Shown here one piece after another: positions 37,699-48,078 of a stretch of 64,000 bases of DNA. Below the pieces are notes generated by a model that ran no database searches, had not been told where the DNA came from, and saw nothing but the letters and a program-made list of their open reading frames with translations. Made by a program: the position numbers and the translations under genes. The DNA lies in the NCBI RefSeq assembly GCF_900454835.1, contig NZ_UGTM01000002.1, positions 248,001-312,000 of the forward strand, given 5' to 3'. Within the stretch, counting starts at the first letter, position 1. Each line of letters opens with the position of its first letter. The DNA is from Prevotella denticola. GTDB taxonomy: Bacteria > Bacteroidota > Bacteroidia > Bacteroidales > Bacteroidaceae.

Positions 37699-38904
37699 AT
37701 GGAAGACTTTAAACTCGATAGCATCGAAGATGCACTGAACGACTTCCGGGAAGGAAAGTTCGTCATCGTGGTAGACGACGAGGACCGCGAGAACGAGGGC
37801 GACCTCATCATGGCGGCAGAGAAGATCACGCCGGAGAAGGTGAACTTCATGCTGAAGAATGCGCGCGGCGTACTCTGCGTGCCCATCACGCTCTCACGTG
37901 CCGACGAACTGGACCTGCCCCATCAGGTGTCCGACAACACGTCCATGCTCGGCACGCCGTTCACCGTCACGGTAGACAAGCTGGAAGGCTGCACGACGGG
38001 CGTCTCCGCCCACGACCGTGCCGAGACCATCAGGGCACTGGCCGATCCGGAATCTACTCCCCAGACCTTCGGCCGGCCGGGACACATCAATCCGCTCTAT
38101 GCCCAGGACAACGGCGTGCTGCGCCGCTCGGGCCATACCGAGGCGGCCGTCGACCTCTGCAAGCTGTCCGGCTGCTTCCCGGCAGGCGTGCTCATGGAAA
38201 TCATGAACGAGGACGGCACCATGGCACGTATGCCGGATCTGCAGAAGCGTGCGAAGGAATGGGGCATGAAGATCATCAGCATCAAGGACATCATTGCCTA
38301 CCGTCTGAAAAAGGAGTCGAGCATCGAGGTGGGCGACGAGGTGGAACTGCCTACGCAGTACGGCACTTTCCATCTGATTCCGTTCCGCCAGGCGAACGGA
38401 CTGGAAAACATGGCACTCATCAAGGGTACGTGGAAGGAAGACGAACCGGTGCTCGTGCGTGTACACTCGTCCTGTGCGACGGGCGACATTCTCGGCAGCC
38501 GGCGTTGCGACTGCGGCGAGCAGCTCCACAAGGCAATGGAAATGATCGAGAAGGAAGGCAAGGGTGTCATCATCTATATGCAGCAGGAAGGACGCGGCAT
38601 CGGTCTGATGAACAAGATTGCGGCTTACAGGCTGCAGGATGAGGGGCTCGACACCGTCGAGGCCAACATCCATCTCGGCTTCCGCCCCGACGAGCGCGAC
38701 TACGGCTGCGGAGCGCAGATGCTGCGCCACCTCGGTGTACACAAGATGCGGCTGATGACCAATAACCCGAAAAAGCGGGTCGGCCTGGAAGCCTACGGCC
38801 TGGAAATAACAGAGAACGTGCCGATCGAGATTGCCCCCAACCCGTTCGACTACCGCTATCTGAAGACGAAGCGCGACCGCATGGGACACGACCTGCACCT
38901 GTAG
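37699..38904 (+). CDS. ribBA: Bifunctional 3,4-dihydroxy-2-butanone-4-phosphate synthase / GTP cyclohydrolase II
   Basis: A 401-residue fusion enzyme for the two first branches of riboflavin synthesis. The RibB half (1-200) has [10 protein letters not shown] at 26-35 and the [14 protein letters not shown] segment. The RibA half (205-401) has the zinc cysteines in SSCATGD and RRCDCGEQ, followed by [14 protein letters not shown] and a LMTNNPKK substrate loop. Both halves look complete. No FMN riboswitch is visible; the gene starts 14 bp after the lptF/G gene and must share its transcript. A GC-rich hairpin follows at 38946-38967. Confidence 0.96.
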   Translation: MEDFKLDSIEDALNDFREGKFVIVVDDEDRENEGDLIMAAEKITPEKVNFMLKNARGVLCVPITLSRADELDLPHQVSDNTSMLGTPFTVTVDKLEGCTTGVSAHDRAETIRALADPESTPQTFGRPGHINPLYAQDNGVLRRSGHTEAAVDLCKLSGCFPAGVLMEIMNEDGTMARMPDLQKRAKEWGMKIISIKDIIAYRLKKESSIEVGDEVELPTQYGTFHLIPFRQANGLENMALIKGTWKEDEPVLVRVHSSCATGDILGSRRCDCGEQLHKAMEMIEKEGKGVIIYMQQEGRGIGLMNKIAAYRLQDEGLDTVEANIHLGFRPDERDYGCGAQMLRHLGVHKMRLMTNNPKKRVGLEAYGLEITENVPIEIAPNPFDYRYLKTKRDRMGHDLHL

Positions 38905-38945
38905 AGACCAGGCCAGCCTCACCCCTGGCACAGCCTCACCCCCGG

Positions 38946-38967
38946 CCCCTCTCCGAATGGAGAGGGG
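38946..38967 (+). terminator. Hairpin after ribBA
   Basis: CCCCTCTCC and GGAGAGGGG pair perfectly over 9 bp around a GAAT loop, 42 bp after the ribBA stop. There is no T-run, so it may be an mRNA 3'-end stabiliser rather than an intrinsic terminator. Confidence 0.45.
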
Positions 38968-39081
38968 AGTAGACAGCGGGATACCCCTTCCGTCTGAACA
39001 GCGGGGGACAGTAGATATATCTATTGGGGATAAGCTGATTTTTTTACTCCTGGAGTGGGGGGACACCGGCCTTGCAGTCGG

Positions 39082-39120
39082 GACATAAGAAACTGCAAAC
39101 CTAGACATAAGAAACTGCAA
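39082..39120 (+). repeat. 17-bp direct repeat pair with 22-bp period
   Basis: GACATAAGAAACTGCAA occurs at 39082-39098 and again at 39104-39120, identical, 22 bp from start to start. A decayed third copy (CATAAGAAAAC) follows at about 39125. Confidence 0.8.
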
Positions 39121-39140
39121 GGGGCATAAGAAAACGTGGG

Positions 39141-39182
39141 AACTGCCATATTGAAGTAAAAATCTGCTTCGATATGGCAGTT
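39141..39182. repeat. Strong inverted repeat (hairpin)
   Basis: AACTGCCATATTGAAG (39141-39156) pairs with CTTCGATATGGCAGTT (39167-39182) over 16 bp with one G-T wobble and a 10-base loop. A short TTTT overlaps the right end. It is a terminator candidate, or the end of an unannotated transcript. Confidence 0.7.
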
Positions 39183-39681
39183 TTCGCATTGGCGGGAGCG
39201 TGGATGGTATGGGGATATGCAGGGGGATGGAATGAGGCCCCTGTAAAACTCCATTACATGAGACGCTCGGAAAATGCAACTTGTTGATAATCAGATATAC
39301 GGTTCTGAGACAAATAGATTTCTGCAGAGGTCCCGGAATTTCTTAAAATGAATATCCGCAATCATCCAAATCAGTAAATTCTTAATATCCGGATTCGGAG
39401 TAAGATATTACATCATGACGAGATGATTCCGTGGGATTTGAACGGACCAGCTTTTTTCCCGGATGCAGTCCGACTTTCATCGGCATACCCTTTGTGCAGA
39501 CGTGTTGGTGAGCCGTAGACGAGTAAACCGTGCAAATCTGTTTGATTCGAACAGGAATCCCCGGATTCTCTTGCCTGACAAAGGATGCCGAATAAAATAC
39601 TCTCCTTTGATTATCCTCCTTTTTGTCACCGGACCCCGGGTTCATTGTCACCCATTTTCCAACTAAACTTTACTTGCATTT

Positions 39682-39785
39682 GAATCAAGCCTTAGCTGCA
39701 TTCCAAGTAAGGCCTGATTGAAGGCCAGGTAAGGCTTAGTTGCGTTCCAAGTAAGGCTTACTTGGAACGCAATCAGGCACCTTTT
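39682..39785 (+). repeat. 22-bp-unit dispersed repeat, copy C
   Basis: Four exact 22-bp units (39682, 39704, 39726 and 39748) carry cores such as CAAGTAAGGCCTGATTG. The copy ends in CAATCAGGCACCTTTT (39770-39785). Within it, 39742-39770 is a perfect palindrome with 14-bp arms around one base. Confidence 0.85.
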
Positions 39786-40202
39786 ACATCCTCAATCGTA
39801 TCTTCCTGACTACAAGCTGTTTGCAAAGACAGGAAAAACACGGCAGACTTCCTTTCCAATCTGCCGCCGCTCCTGCCATCCCTGTCGCACGCACGGTGTT
39901 CCAGAGGAGGACGCTGCATGGAGTTCCGCAGACCGTGGCGACCACTCCTTGAAATCATGAACACTGCCTGCCGGACAGTCCTCTTGTCTTTTAGAAAACA
40001 CTTTCCTTGTTTTCCATAAAACAGTTTCCCTGTCTTTTATAAATATGTACATGAACGGTGCGTGCCGTCCTCTCTCCCGGCTATCCGTCATCGGCGGGAC
40101 AGGAAAGTTCTTCGTACGGCGGGAGGCATTGCACACATACCGACCCAGATATTCCGGTTAATTGTTTTTAACACACCACTAAGGCTTATTTTCCGCATTA
40201 AG

Positions 40203-40234
40203 TTTGCCGTTTCCGTTTATTTTTATTTACTTTG
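40203..40234 (+). promoter_or_regulatory. Promoter of the galM-MFS-galK operon
   Basis: TTTG at 40203-40206 and TTACTTTG at 40227-40234 (one mismatch to TAnnTTTG) are 20 bp apart, 35 bp before the galM ATG. Confidence 0.6.
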
Positions 40235-40268
40235 CAGGTCATTGGAAAGTAACTAAAAACAAAACATC

Positions 40269-41387
40269 ATGGTAAACAGCGAAGAGACGCAATATGTCTG
40301 CGGCATGAGGAAAGAGGATTTCCAGACCACGATAGACGGCAGGGAGACCGACCTCTACGTACTCAGAAACGCCAGGGGCAACGAAGTTGCCATCACCAAC
40401 TACGGGGGGGCCATCGTCGCCATCATGGTTCCCGACAGAGACGGCAATCTGGCGAACGTCATACAGGGACACGACAACATCCAGGACATCATCAGCTCCC
40501 CGGAGCCTTATCTCTCCACCCTCATCGGCCGCTACGGCAACCGCATTGCCAAAGGACGCTTCCAGCTGAACGGCAAGGAATACCGCATCGCTGTCAACAA
40601 CGGACCCAATGCGCTGCACGGAGGAAAGAAAGGCTTCAATGCAAAGGTGTGGGACGCCGTCCAGGTAAACGACCATGCCGTCGTACTGAAGTACACGTCT
40701 CCCTATGGGGAGGAAGGCTTCACCGGCGAGGTGGAAGTATGGGTAGCCTATTCCTTTACCGACGACAACGAGCTTGTCATCAAGTATTCGGCGAAGACCA
40801 ACAAGAAAACCGTCATCAACCTTACCAGCCACGGATTCTTCTCCCTGGCAGGCATCGCCGACCCTACCCCGTCGGTGGAAAACCTGGAATGCCAAATCAA
40901 CGCCGACTTCTACCTCCCCATCGACGAGACCTCCATCCCGACAGGCGAAATCCTGAAGGTGGCCGGCACACCCTTCGACTTCCGCACGCCGAAACCGGTC
41001 GGACAGGACATCAATGCCGACGACGAACAGATAAGAATCGGCGCAGGCTACGACCACTGCTTCGTCCTGAACAAGAAGGAGGAGGGCGAACTGTCGTTCG
41101 CGGCACGCATCAGAGAGCCGGAGAGCGGCAGGACAATGGAGGTCTACACCACCGAACCGGGCGTACAGGTATATACCGACAACTGGGCCGACGGCTACAA
41201 AGGGCAGCACGGGGCGACTTTCCCGCGCCGGAGTGCCATCTGCTTCGAGGCGCAGCACTTCCCCGACAGTCCCAACCACCCTTACTTCCCGTCTGTCGTG
41301 CTGGAACCGGGCAGGGAATATACGCAGAAGACCGTCTATAAGTTCGGTGTGGAGAAACAGACAACCCATGTAGAAACAAACAAATAA
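40269..41387 (+). CDS. galM: Aldose 1-epimerase (mutarotase)
   Basis: A 372-residue cytoplasmic-type epimerase without signal peptide. It interconverts alpha- and beta-galactose so that GalK can use the alpha form. Family segments are visible: ITNYGGAIVAIMVPD near the N-terminus, GPNALHGGKKGFNAKVWDA with the conserved His, NLTSHGFFSL with the second His, and TTEPGVQVYTDNW, whose Glu is the catalytic base. It starts 35 bp after its promoter and ends 8 bp before the MFS gene, so the three gal genes form one operon. Confidence 0.93.
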   Translation: MVNSEETQYVCGMRKEDFQTTIDGRETDLYVLRNARGNEVAITNYGGAIVAIMVPDRDGNLANVIQGHDNIQDIISSPEPYLSTLIGRYGNRIAKGRFQLNGKEYRIAVNNGPNALHGGKKGFNAKVWDAVQVNDHAVVLKYTSPYGEEGFTGEVEVWVAYSFTDDNELVIKYSAKTNKKTVINLTSHGFFSLAGIADPTPSVENLECQINADFYLPIDETSIPTGEILKVAGTPFDFRTPKPVGQDINADDEQIRIGAGYDHCFVLNKKEEGELSFAARIREPESGRTMEVYTTEPGVQVYTDNWADGYKGQHGATFPRRSAICFEAQHFPDSPNHPYFPSVVLEPGREYTQKTVYKFGVEKQTTHVETNK

Positions 41388-41395
41388 ACATAAAA

Positions 41396-42679
41396 ATGGA
41401 AAATCAAACTAAGAAGAGAGGAACGCTGGTGGCCATCATCACCATGATGTTCCTGTTCGCGATGATCGCATTCGTCACCAACATGGCTGCACCGTTCGGC
41501 ACCATCTGGAAACAGCACTATGAATGGGCCGGCATGATGGGCAACATGATGAACTTTGCCGCCTACCTGTTCATGGGCATTCCCGCCGGCATGATGATTA
41601 CAAAATACGGTTACAAGAAGACCGCCCTCGTCGCCCTGGCCCTCGGCTTCATCGGCATCGGCATACAGTATGTTTCCAGCACGATGGACGGCAACGCCAT
41701 CAGCACCTATGTGGTCTATCTGCTCGGTGCTTTCGTGTGCGGATTCTGCGTCTGCATCCTGAACACGGTCGTCAACCCGATGCTGAACCTGCTCGGCGGC
41801 GGCGGCAACCGGGGCAACCAGCTCATCCAGACCGGCGGCTCGCTGAACTCGCTTGCAGCCACACTGACCCCGATGCTGGCCGGCTCCATGATCGGCGAGA
41901 TCACGAAGGACACATCCCTCAAGGCAGTCACGCCGCTGCTGCTCATCGCACTGGTCATCTTCGCAGCTTCGTTCATCATCGTATGGTTCACGCAGCTGAC
42001 AGAACCCGAGACGGAGAAGTCGGACGTGATGGGCGGCATCAAGGGCGCACTGGGCTACCGCCAGCTGGTACTCGGCATCGTGGCCATCTTCTTCTACGTA
42101 GGCATCGAGGTCGGCATCCCGGGCCAGCTTCTGTTCTACCTCAGCGAGCCGGTGGCAGAGGGCGGCGTGCTCGGCAGCGCGGCCATCGCCGGTCTGATAG
42201 CCGGTGTATACTGGCTGCTGATGCTCGTCGGGCGTTTCGTGAGTGCCTTCATCAGCGGCAAGGTGTCTTCCCGTATGCAGCTCACGGTGACCTCCTCCGT
42301 TGCCATCGTCCTCCTGCTTGTCGCCATCTTCATGCCGGAGACAAGCAAGATGAGCCTTACCGTGCCCGACCTTGCCGAGAGCACGCTGATTCAGGCAGAG
42401 GTACCGGTAAAGGTGCTGTTCATCATCCTCTGCGGTATCTGCACCTCCGTCATGTGGGGCGTTATCTTCAACCTTGCAACGGAAGGACTCGGGAAATACA
42501 CCGCAACAGCTTCCGGACTGTTCATGACAATGGTTGTCGGCGGCGGTGTCATGCCGCTGATCCAGAACCTGACGGCAACCAGAATCGGCGACATCCAGAG
42601 CTACTGGCTGATCGTGGCCATGCTGGCCTATATGCTTTTCTACGCATTGGCAGGCTCGCACCCGGCAAAGAAAGATTAA
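41396..42679 (+). CDS. MFS sugar transporter, FHS-type glucose/galactose:H+ symporter
   Basis: A 427-residue protein with about 12 hydrophobic spans. It begins with a short Lys/Arg-rich tail and a first span containing MMFLFAMIAFVTNM. After the second span the loop ITKYGYKKTALVA is the MFS-type basic loop. No signal peptide is present. Placed between galM and galK with gaps of 8 and 47 bp, it most likely brings galactose (or glucose) across the inner membrane. The substrate is inferred from the neighbours. Confidence 0.88.
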   Translation: MENQTKKRGTLVAIITMMFLFAMIAFVTNMAAPFGTIWKQHYEWAGMMGNMMNFAAYLFMGIPAGMMITKYGYKKTALVALALGFIGIGIQYVSSTMDGNAISTYVVYLLGAFVCGFCVCILNTVVNPMLNLLGGGGNRGNQLIQTGGSLNSLAATLTPMLAGSMIGEITKDTSLKAVTPLLLIALVIFAASFIIVWFTQLTEPETEKSDVMGGIKGALGYRQLVLGIVAIFFYVGIEVGIPGQLLFYLSEPVAEGGVLGSAAIAGLIAGVYWLLMLVGRFVSAFISGKVSSRMQLTVTSSVAIVLLLVAIFMPETSKMSLTVPDLAESTLIQAEVPVKVLFIILCGICTSVMWGVIFNLATEGLGKYTATASGLFMTMVVGGGVMPLIQNLTATRIGDIQSYWLIVAMLAYMLFYALAGSHPAKKD

Positions 42680-42726
42680 GACTGAATCCCGTATAATCCA
42701 GACCATCAACTAAAAACATTACTGAT

Positions 42727-43887
<1,161 letters not shown>

Positions 43888-44066
43888 AACCGCTTCAACA
43901 TCCGGGAAGACGGTCTTTTTCCGCAGGGACAGGTCTTCACCGGCATACACAAGAGCTGGATTCCTCACGGGGTTCAGCTCTTCGTGTCTGGTTCCCGGCG
44001 GTCCCGGACACGACTCCATGCCATGTCAGAAACAATGTTACATCGCTAATCAAAAAAATCTACAAC

Positions 44067-44744
44067 ATGAAAGAATACTATAAAGGTGAGCCCAAGATCC
44101 TGGTATCGGTGGACTGCATCGTACTGGGGTTTGAAGACAAGAAGCTCAGGCTGCTCGTAGGGAAAAGGAAGGTAGAACCCGGAAGCGGAAAGCTCTCGCT
44201 GTACGGCGGGTTCGTCCGGGAGAACGAAAGCCTCAAACAGGCCGCCAACCGGGTGCTCTGCCAATGCACAGGCATCAAGGACATCTATATGCTGCAGGTG
44301 GGCGCCTTCGGGGAGACTGACCGCGACCCCGGCGACCGCGTCATATCAATCGCCTACTGCGCACTCATCAACGCGCCCGACTACGACCGGCAGCTGCTGG
44401 AGAAGAACGACCTGCAGTGGGTCGACATCGACAAGATTCCAGAGCTCTACGGCGACCACATCGCCATGGTGCAGATGGCTCTGAGCCAGCTCCGCAAGCT
44501 GCTCAACAAGACACCCGTCAGCCTCAGCCTGCTGCCGGAACTGTTTACCCTCACGCAGCTGCAGCACGTCCACGAGGCGATTCTCGGTGCGGAAGTTGAC
44601 AAGCGGAATTTCCGGAAACGCATCAAGCAGACCGACTTCATTGAGAAGACCAGCCTCATCGACAAGGTCACCAGCAAACGCGGCGCAGCCCTCTACCGTT
44701 TCAACCGGCAGGCCTTCAAGGACACTTCCGTCTACAGGCTGTAA
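44067..44744 (+). CDS. araR: AraR-like NUDIX transcriptional regulator (NrtR family)
   Basis: A 225-residue protein: an N-terminal NUDIX domain (about 10-145) and a C-terminal winged-helix domain (about 150-225, ending RGAALYRFNRQAFKD). The NUDIX box runs from Gly48 to Ile70, but the catalytic glutamates are replaced (Val63, Gln66, Cys67 where the REUxEE motif needs Glu). The domain should therefore bind, not hydrolyse, its ligand. In Bacteroides this type is AraR, the regulator of arabinose use, and its genes lie near transketolase and rpiB as here. The arabinose link is from family knowledge; no binding site was identified. Confidence 0.87.
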   Translation: MKEYYKGEPKILVSVDCIVLGFEDKKLRLLVGKRKVEPGSGKLSLYGGFVRENESLKQAANRVLCQCTGIKDIYMLQVGAFGETDRDPGDRVISIAYCALINAPDYDRQLLEKNDLQWVDIDKIPELYGDHIAMVQMALSQLRKLLNKTPVSLSLLPELFTLTQLQHVHEAILGAEVDKRNFRKRIKQTDFIEKTSLIDKVTSKRGAALYRFNRQAFKDTSVYRL

Positions 44745-45291
44745 AGGAAGGCAAGAACGCCCGTCCACAAAGCCAGGTACCGCCGGCCGGCAGACTTTCC
44801 CCTGTTCAAGTTCTGTCATCATCATCTTGACGCATACGGTACCGACAGGAAAGAACTCATCTTCCTGTTTTCTGCCTGCGTGCTGCCGCCCATCACTTAT
44901 GGTGCCGTTGGCAGACACCAGCCGTGTGAGTACCCGGCACCGTGCGATCATGCCGTCGGTCCGGAAGCTGCCGGCAGTTAAACATCACCCGCAGGGACAG
45001 CCACGCACGTCCGTCCCTGCCGATCATTTAAGGACGACATACTGATTTCTGCATGAAACCACGTGTCTCGTCCGCTCAATCCGTTTTATCCGCAGGACAT
45101 TGTCAGGCGCGACATTCAGCCGGTCCGCTCCATCCACAGAGAAGTCCTGGGCACGAACGATGCCCGCACCCCCCGGACAACAGCCTTTTGAGGTGTTCAA
45201 GACAAATTTATCAAAAATGTAACCCCAATATTTTGAATTCTCCTTATTTATCTCTATATTTGCATTATAAAAATTTAAATCCAATCTATAT
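44745..45291. other. Intergenic region upstream of transketolase
   Basis: About 550 bp. The last 60 bp hold a well-formed promoter. The remainder contains short open frames without motifs. AraR operators would be expected near the promoter, but I cannot assign one. Confidence 0.55.
45232..45262 (+). promoter_or_regulatory. Transketolase promoter
   Basis: TTTG at 45232-45235 and TATATTTG at 45255-45262 match the Bacteroidetes consensus with a 19-bp gap, 29 bp before the ATG. Confidence 0.75.
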
Positions 45292-47307
45292 ATGAACGAC
45301 AAGAAACTGATGGACCGTGCAGCGGACAACATTAGAATACTCGCAGTGTCAATGGTTGAAAAGGCCAAGTCAGGCCATCCGGGCGGCGCCATGGGCGGTT
45401 CCGACTTCATCAATGTTCTTTTCTCTGAATTCCTCGTCTACGATCCGGACCGGCCGGAATGGGCAGGACGCGACCGTTTCTATCTCGACCCGGGGCATAT
45501 GTCGCCCATGCTCTATGCGGCACTGACCCTCCAGAGAAAGTTCACGGTCGACGACATCAAGCAGTTCCGCCAGTGGGGTTCGGTCACACCCGGCCATCCG
45601 GAACGCGACCTCGCACACGGCATTGAAAATTCATCAGGCCCGCTCGGACAGGGACACGCCTATGCCGCAGGAGCCGCCGTGGCAGAGAAATTCCTCGAGG
45701 CACGCCTCGGACACACCATGATGCAGCACAAGATATACGCCTACATCTCCGACGGAGGCGTCCAGGAAGGCGTCAGCGCAGAAGTCGGAAGACTGGCAGG
45801 CGCACTCGGACTGAACAACCTCATCATGTTCTACGATGCCAACGACATACAGCTCTCCACCGAATGCGGAGCCGTCATGGATGAAGACACGGCCATGAAA
45901 TACAGGGCATGGGGATGGAACGTCATGAATATCGACGGCAACGACCCGGATGCCATCCGTGAGGCACTCGCCGCTGCCAACAGGGAAGAGAACCGCCCCA
46001 CCCTCATCATCGGTGACACCGTCATGGCCAAAGGCGCACGCCAGGCCGACGGCAGCAGCTACGAACACAGCATAAAGACACACGGCGCACCGCTCGGAGG
46101 CGATGCCTATATAAATACGGTGAAAAACCTCGGCGGCGATCCCGACGACCCGTTCAGAATCTTCCCTGAAGTACAGCAGTTCTACGATGACCGTGCAGCC
46201 GAACTCCGGAAAATCGTGGCTGAACGCCATGCTGCGGAGGCCGGCTGGGAAAAGGAGAATCCGGAGAAAGCGGCACAGATGCACCAGTGGTTCTCCGGCA
46301 AGACACCGGAGATCGACTGGAGCGGTCTTGTGCAGAAGCGTGACATCCCGACACGCAACGGATCGGCAGCCTGCCTCGGCCTGCTGGCAGAACAGGTGCC
46401 GAACATGATCGTGTCATCTGCCGACCTCAGCAATTCCGACAAGACCGACGGCTTTCTCAAGCACACACATTCCTTCACCCGCGGCGACTTCAGCGGTGCT
46501 TTCTTCCAGGCCGGCGTAAGCGAACTGGCCATGGCATGTATGTGCATCGGCATGATGCTCCATGGCGGCGTTGTCACGGCAATGGGCACATTCTTCGTCT
46601 TCTCCGACTACATGAAGCCGGCCATCCGCATGGCGGCCCTCATGCAGGTGCCCGTGAAATTCGTATGGAGTCACGATGCGTTCCGTGTCGGCGAGGACGG
46701 TCCTACCCACGAACCTGTCGAACAGGAGGCGCAGATCCGCCTGATGGAGAAGCTGCAGAACCATGCCGGACAGGATTCCGTCCGTGTGCTCCGCCCTGCC
46801 GACAGCGATGCGGCAACCGTCTGCTGGCAGATGGCCATGGAGAATACTGACACGCCGACGGCCCTCATCTTCTCCCGGCAGAACGTGAAGAGCCTGCCGG
46901 AAGGAACCGACTACCAGCTGACCCGCAAGGGCGCATACATCGTGAAGGGCTCTGACGAGCCGTTCGATGTCATCCTCGTCGCCAGCGGATCAGAGGTCTC
47001 CACCTGCCTCGACGGTGCAGAACTCCTGCGCCGGGACGGAGTGAAGGTGCGGGTCGTCAGCGCTCCGTCCGAGGGCCTCTTCCGCCGTCAGAGCAGGGAA
47101 TACCAGGAGCAGGTACTGCCGGAGGACGCAAGAATCTTCGGTCTGACAGCCGGCCTCCCCGTGACGCTCGAGGGGCTGGTCGGTGCGCACGGAAAGGTAT
47201 ACGGGCTCAACAGCTTCGGCTTCTCCGCTCCTTACAAGGTGCTCGACGAGAAACTGGGCTTCACCGCCGAGAATGTGTACAGGCAAGTGAAAGCTTTTTT
47301 AGCATAG
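45292..47307 (+). CDS. tkt: Transketolase
   Basis: A 671-residue thiamine-diphosphate enzyme moving two-carbon units between pentose- and hexose-phosphates. Features in order: the substrate-binding KSGHPGGAMGGSDF near residue 23, FYLDPGHMSPMLYAAL, ENSSGPLGQGHAYAAG, the thiamine-binding SDGGVQEGVSAE near 154, and in the second half WSHDAFRVGEDGPTHEPVEQ. The length is normal for a full-length enzyme. rpiB follows after 65 bp; together they form the non-oxidative pentose pathway step downstream of arabinose and ribulose-phosphate. It has its own strong promoter, probably under AraR control by analogy with Bacteroides. Confidence 0.96.
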   Translation: MNDKKLMDRAADNIRILAVSMVEKAKSGHPGGAMGGSDFINVLFSEFLVYDPDRPEWAGRDRFYLDPGHMSPMLYAALTLQRKFTVDDIKQFRQWGSVTPGHPERDLAHGIENSSGPLGQGHAYAAGAAVAEKFLEARLGHTMMQHKIYAYISDGGVQEGVSAEVGRLAGALGLNNLIMFYDANDIQLSTECGAVMDEDTAMKYRAWGWNVMNIDGNDPDAIREALAAANREENRPTLIIGDTVMAKGARQADGSSYEHSIKTHGAPLGGDAYINTVKNLGGDPDDPFRIFPEVQQFYDDRAAELRKIVAERHAAEAGWEKENPEKAAQMHQWFSGKTPEIDWSGLVQKRDIPTRNGSAACLGLLAEQVPNMIVSSADLSNSDKTDGFLKHTHSFTRGDFSGAFFQAGVSELAMACMCIGMMLHGGVVTAMGTFFVFSDYMKPAIRMAALMQVPVKFVWSHDAFRVGEDGPTHEPVEQEAQIRLMEKLQNHAGQDSVRVLRPADSDAATVCWQMAMENTDTPTALIFSRQNVKSLPEGTDYQLTRKGAYIVKGSDEPFDVILVASGSEVSTCLDGAELLRRDGVKVRVVSAPSEGLFRRQSREYQEQVLPEDARIFGLTAGLPVTLEGLVGAHGKVYGLNSFGFSAPYKVLDEKLGFTAENVYRQVKAFLA

Positions 47308-47372
47308 ACGTTTAACCTGAGTCCTGCACTCCCCCGCCGGGAACGCAGAGGCTCATAAAACCTAAACAGCTT

Positions 47373-47819
47373 ATGGAAATTAAGACAGTAGGAGTTGCCT
47401 GCGACCACGCAGGCTATCCGTTGAAGCAGTTCGTCATCCAGTATCTGGAAGAACACAAGTATCCATATAAGGACTTCGGTTGCAACAGCGACCTGAGCTG
47501 TGACTATCCCGACTACGCCCACCCGCTGGCCGAAGCCATCGAGAAAGGTGAGGTCTATCCGGGCATCGCCATCTGCGGAAGCGGCGAGGGAATGGCGATG
47601 ACACTCAACAAGCATCAGGGTGTGCGTGCCGGACTGGCATGGAACAAAGACGTAGCCGAACTGATACGTCAGCACAACGATGCCAACGTCCTGGTCCTTC
47701 CAGGCAGATTCATCGACAACAAGACTGCCGGCAGAATCCTCGACGAGTTCTTCAAGGCAGGATTCGAAGGCGGCAGACACGAACGCCGTGTCAGGAAGAT
47801 CGCCATCCAGCAGGCATAA
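47373..47819 (+). CDS. rpiB: Ribose-5-phosphate isomerase B
   Basis: A 148-residue RpiB/LacA-type isomerase of ribose-5-phosphate and ribulose-5-phosphate. ACDHAGYPLKQF near residue 10 carries the phosphate-binding Asp-His. ICGSGEGMAMTLNKHQGVRAGL near residue 66 holds the catalytic Cys and anion loop, and the C-terminal GRHERRVRKI tail is basic, as in the family. The length is normal. It follows transketolase and probably shares its transcript. A hairpin about 200 bp downstream may end the message. Confidence 0.95.
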   Translation: MEIKTVGVACDHAGYPLKQFVIQYLEEHKYPYKDFGCNSDLSCDYPDYAHPLAEAIEKGEVYPGIAICGSGEGMAMTLNKHQGVRAGLAWNKDVAELIRQHNDANVLVLPGRFIDNKTAGRILDEFFKAGFEGGRHERRVRKIAIQQA

Positions 47820-48022
47820 GGCGTTCTCTGACCGCCTTGTCCTGATTGTCTCCAAGACATTACATACAGTCAGAAACCGGACGTGCCGGACATTCCTTCC
47901 ACAGGCTTTCCCTGTAAATGACTATCCAAAACAACCTGTCCGGACCGCACCTTTTCTGACTGCCGGAATTATATGCGGCTTCTTCCTGCCGAAGCCCTGC
48001 TGAACAACACAAGAAGGCTGTG

Positions 48023-48078
48023 CATCTCCCCATCCTCCGGAAACAGACCGTGGATGGGGGGATGTTACTGCCTTTTTT
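48023..48078 (+). terminator. Terminator candidate downstream of rpiB
   Basis: CATCTCCCCATCC (48023-48035) pairs with GGATGGGGGGATG (48052-48064) over 13 bp with one wobble; a run of six T follows at about 48073. The 16-base loop is large for a terminator. Confidence 0.45.

Larger units (their letters stand above)
38905..40268. other. Long intergenic region rich in repeats, no supported gene
   Basis: About 1.36 kb. From left: a hairpin (38946-38967), a motif GGGGGACAGTAGAT (39003-39016) shared with 33881, a pair of 17-bp direct repeats (39082, 39104), a strong 16-bp hairpin (39141-39182), repeat copy C (39682-39785), and the gal promoter. The short open frames at 39463 (+) and 39382 (-) have no motif. 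Confidence 0.6.

Noticed and set aside
37894..39279. A 461-codon open frame on - across ribBA
   Set aside because: Antisense to a gene with clear motifs and without its own motif or ribosome site.
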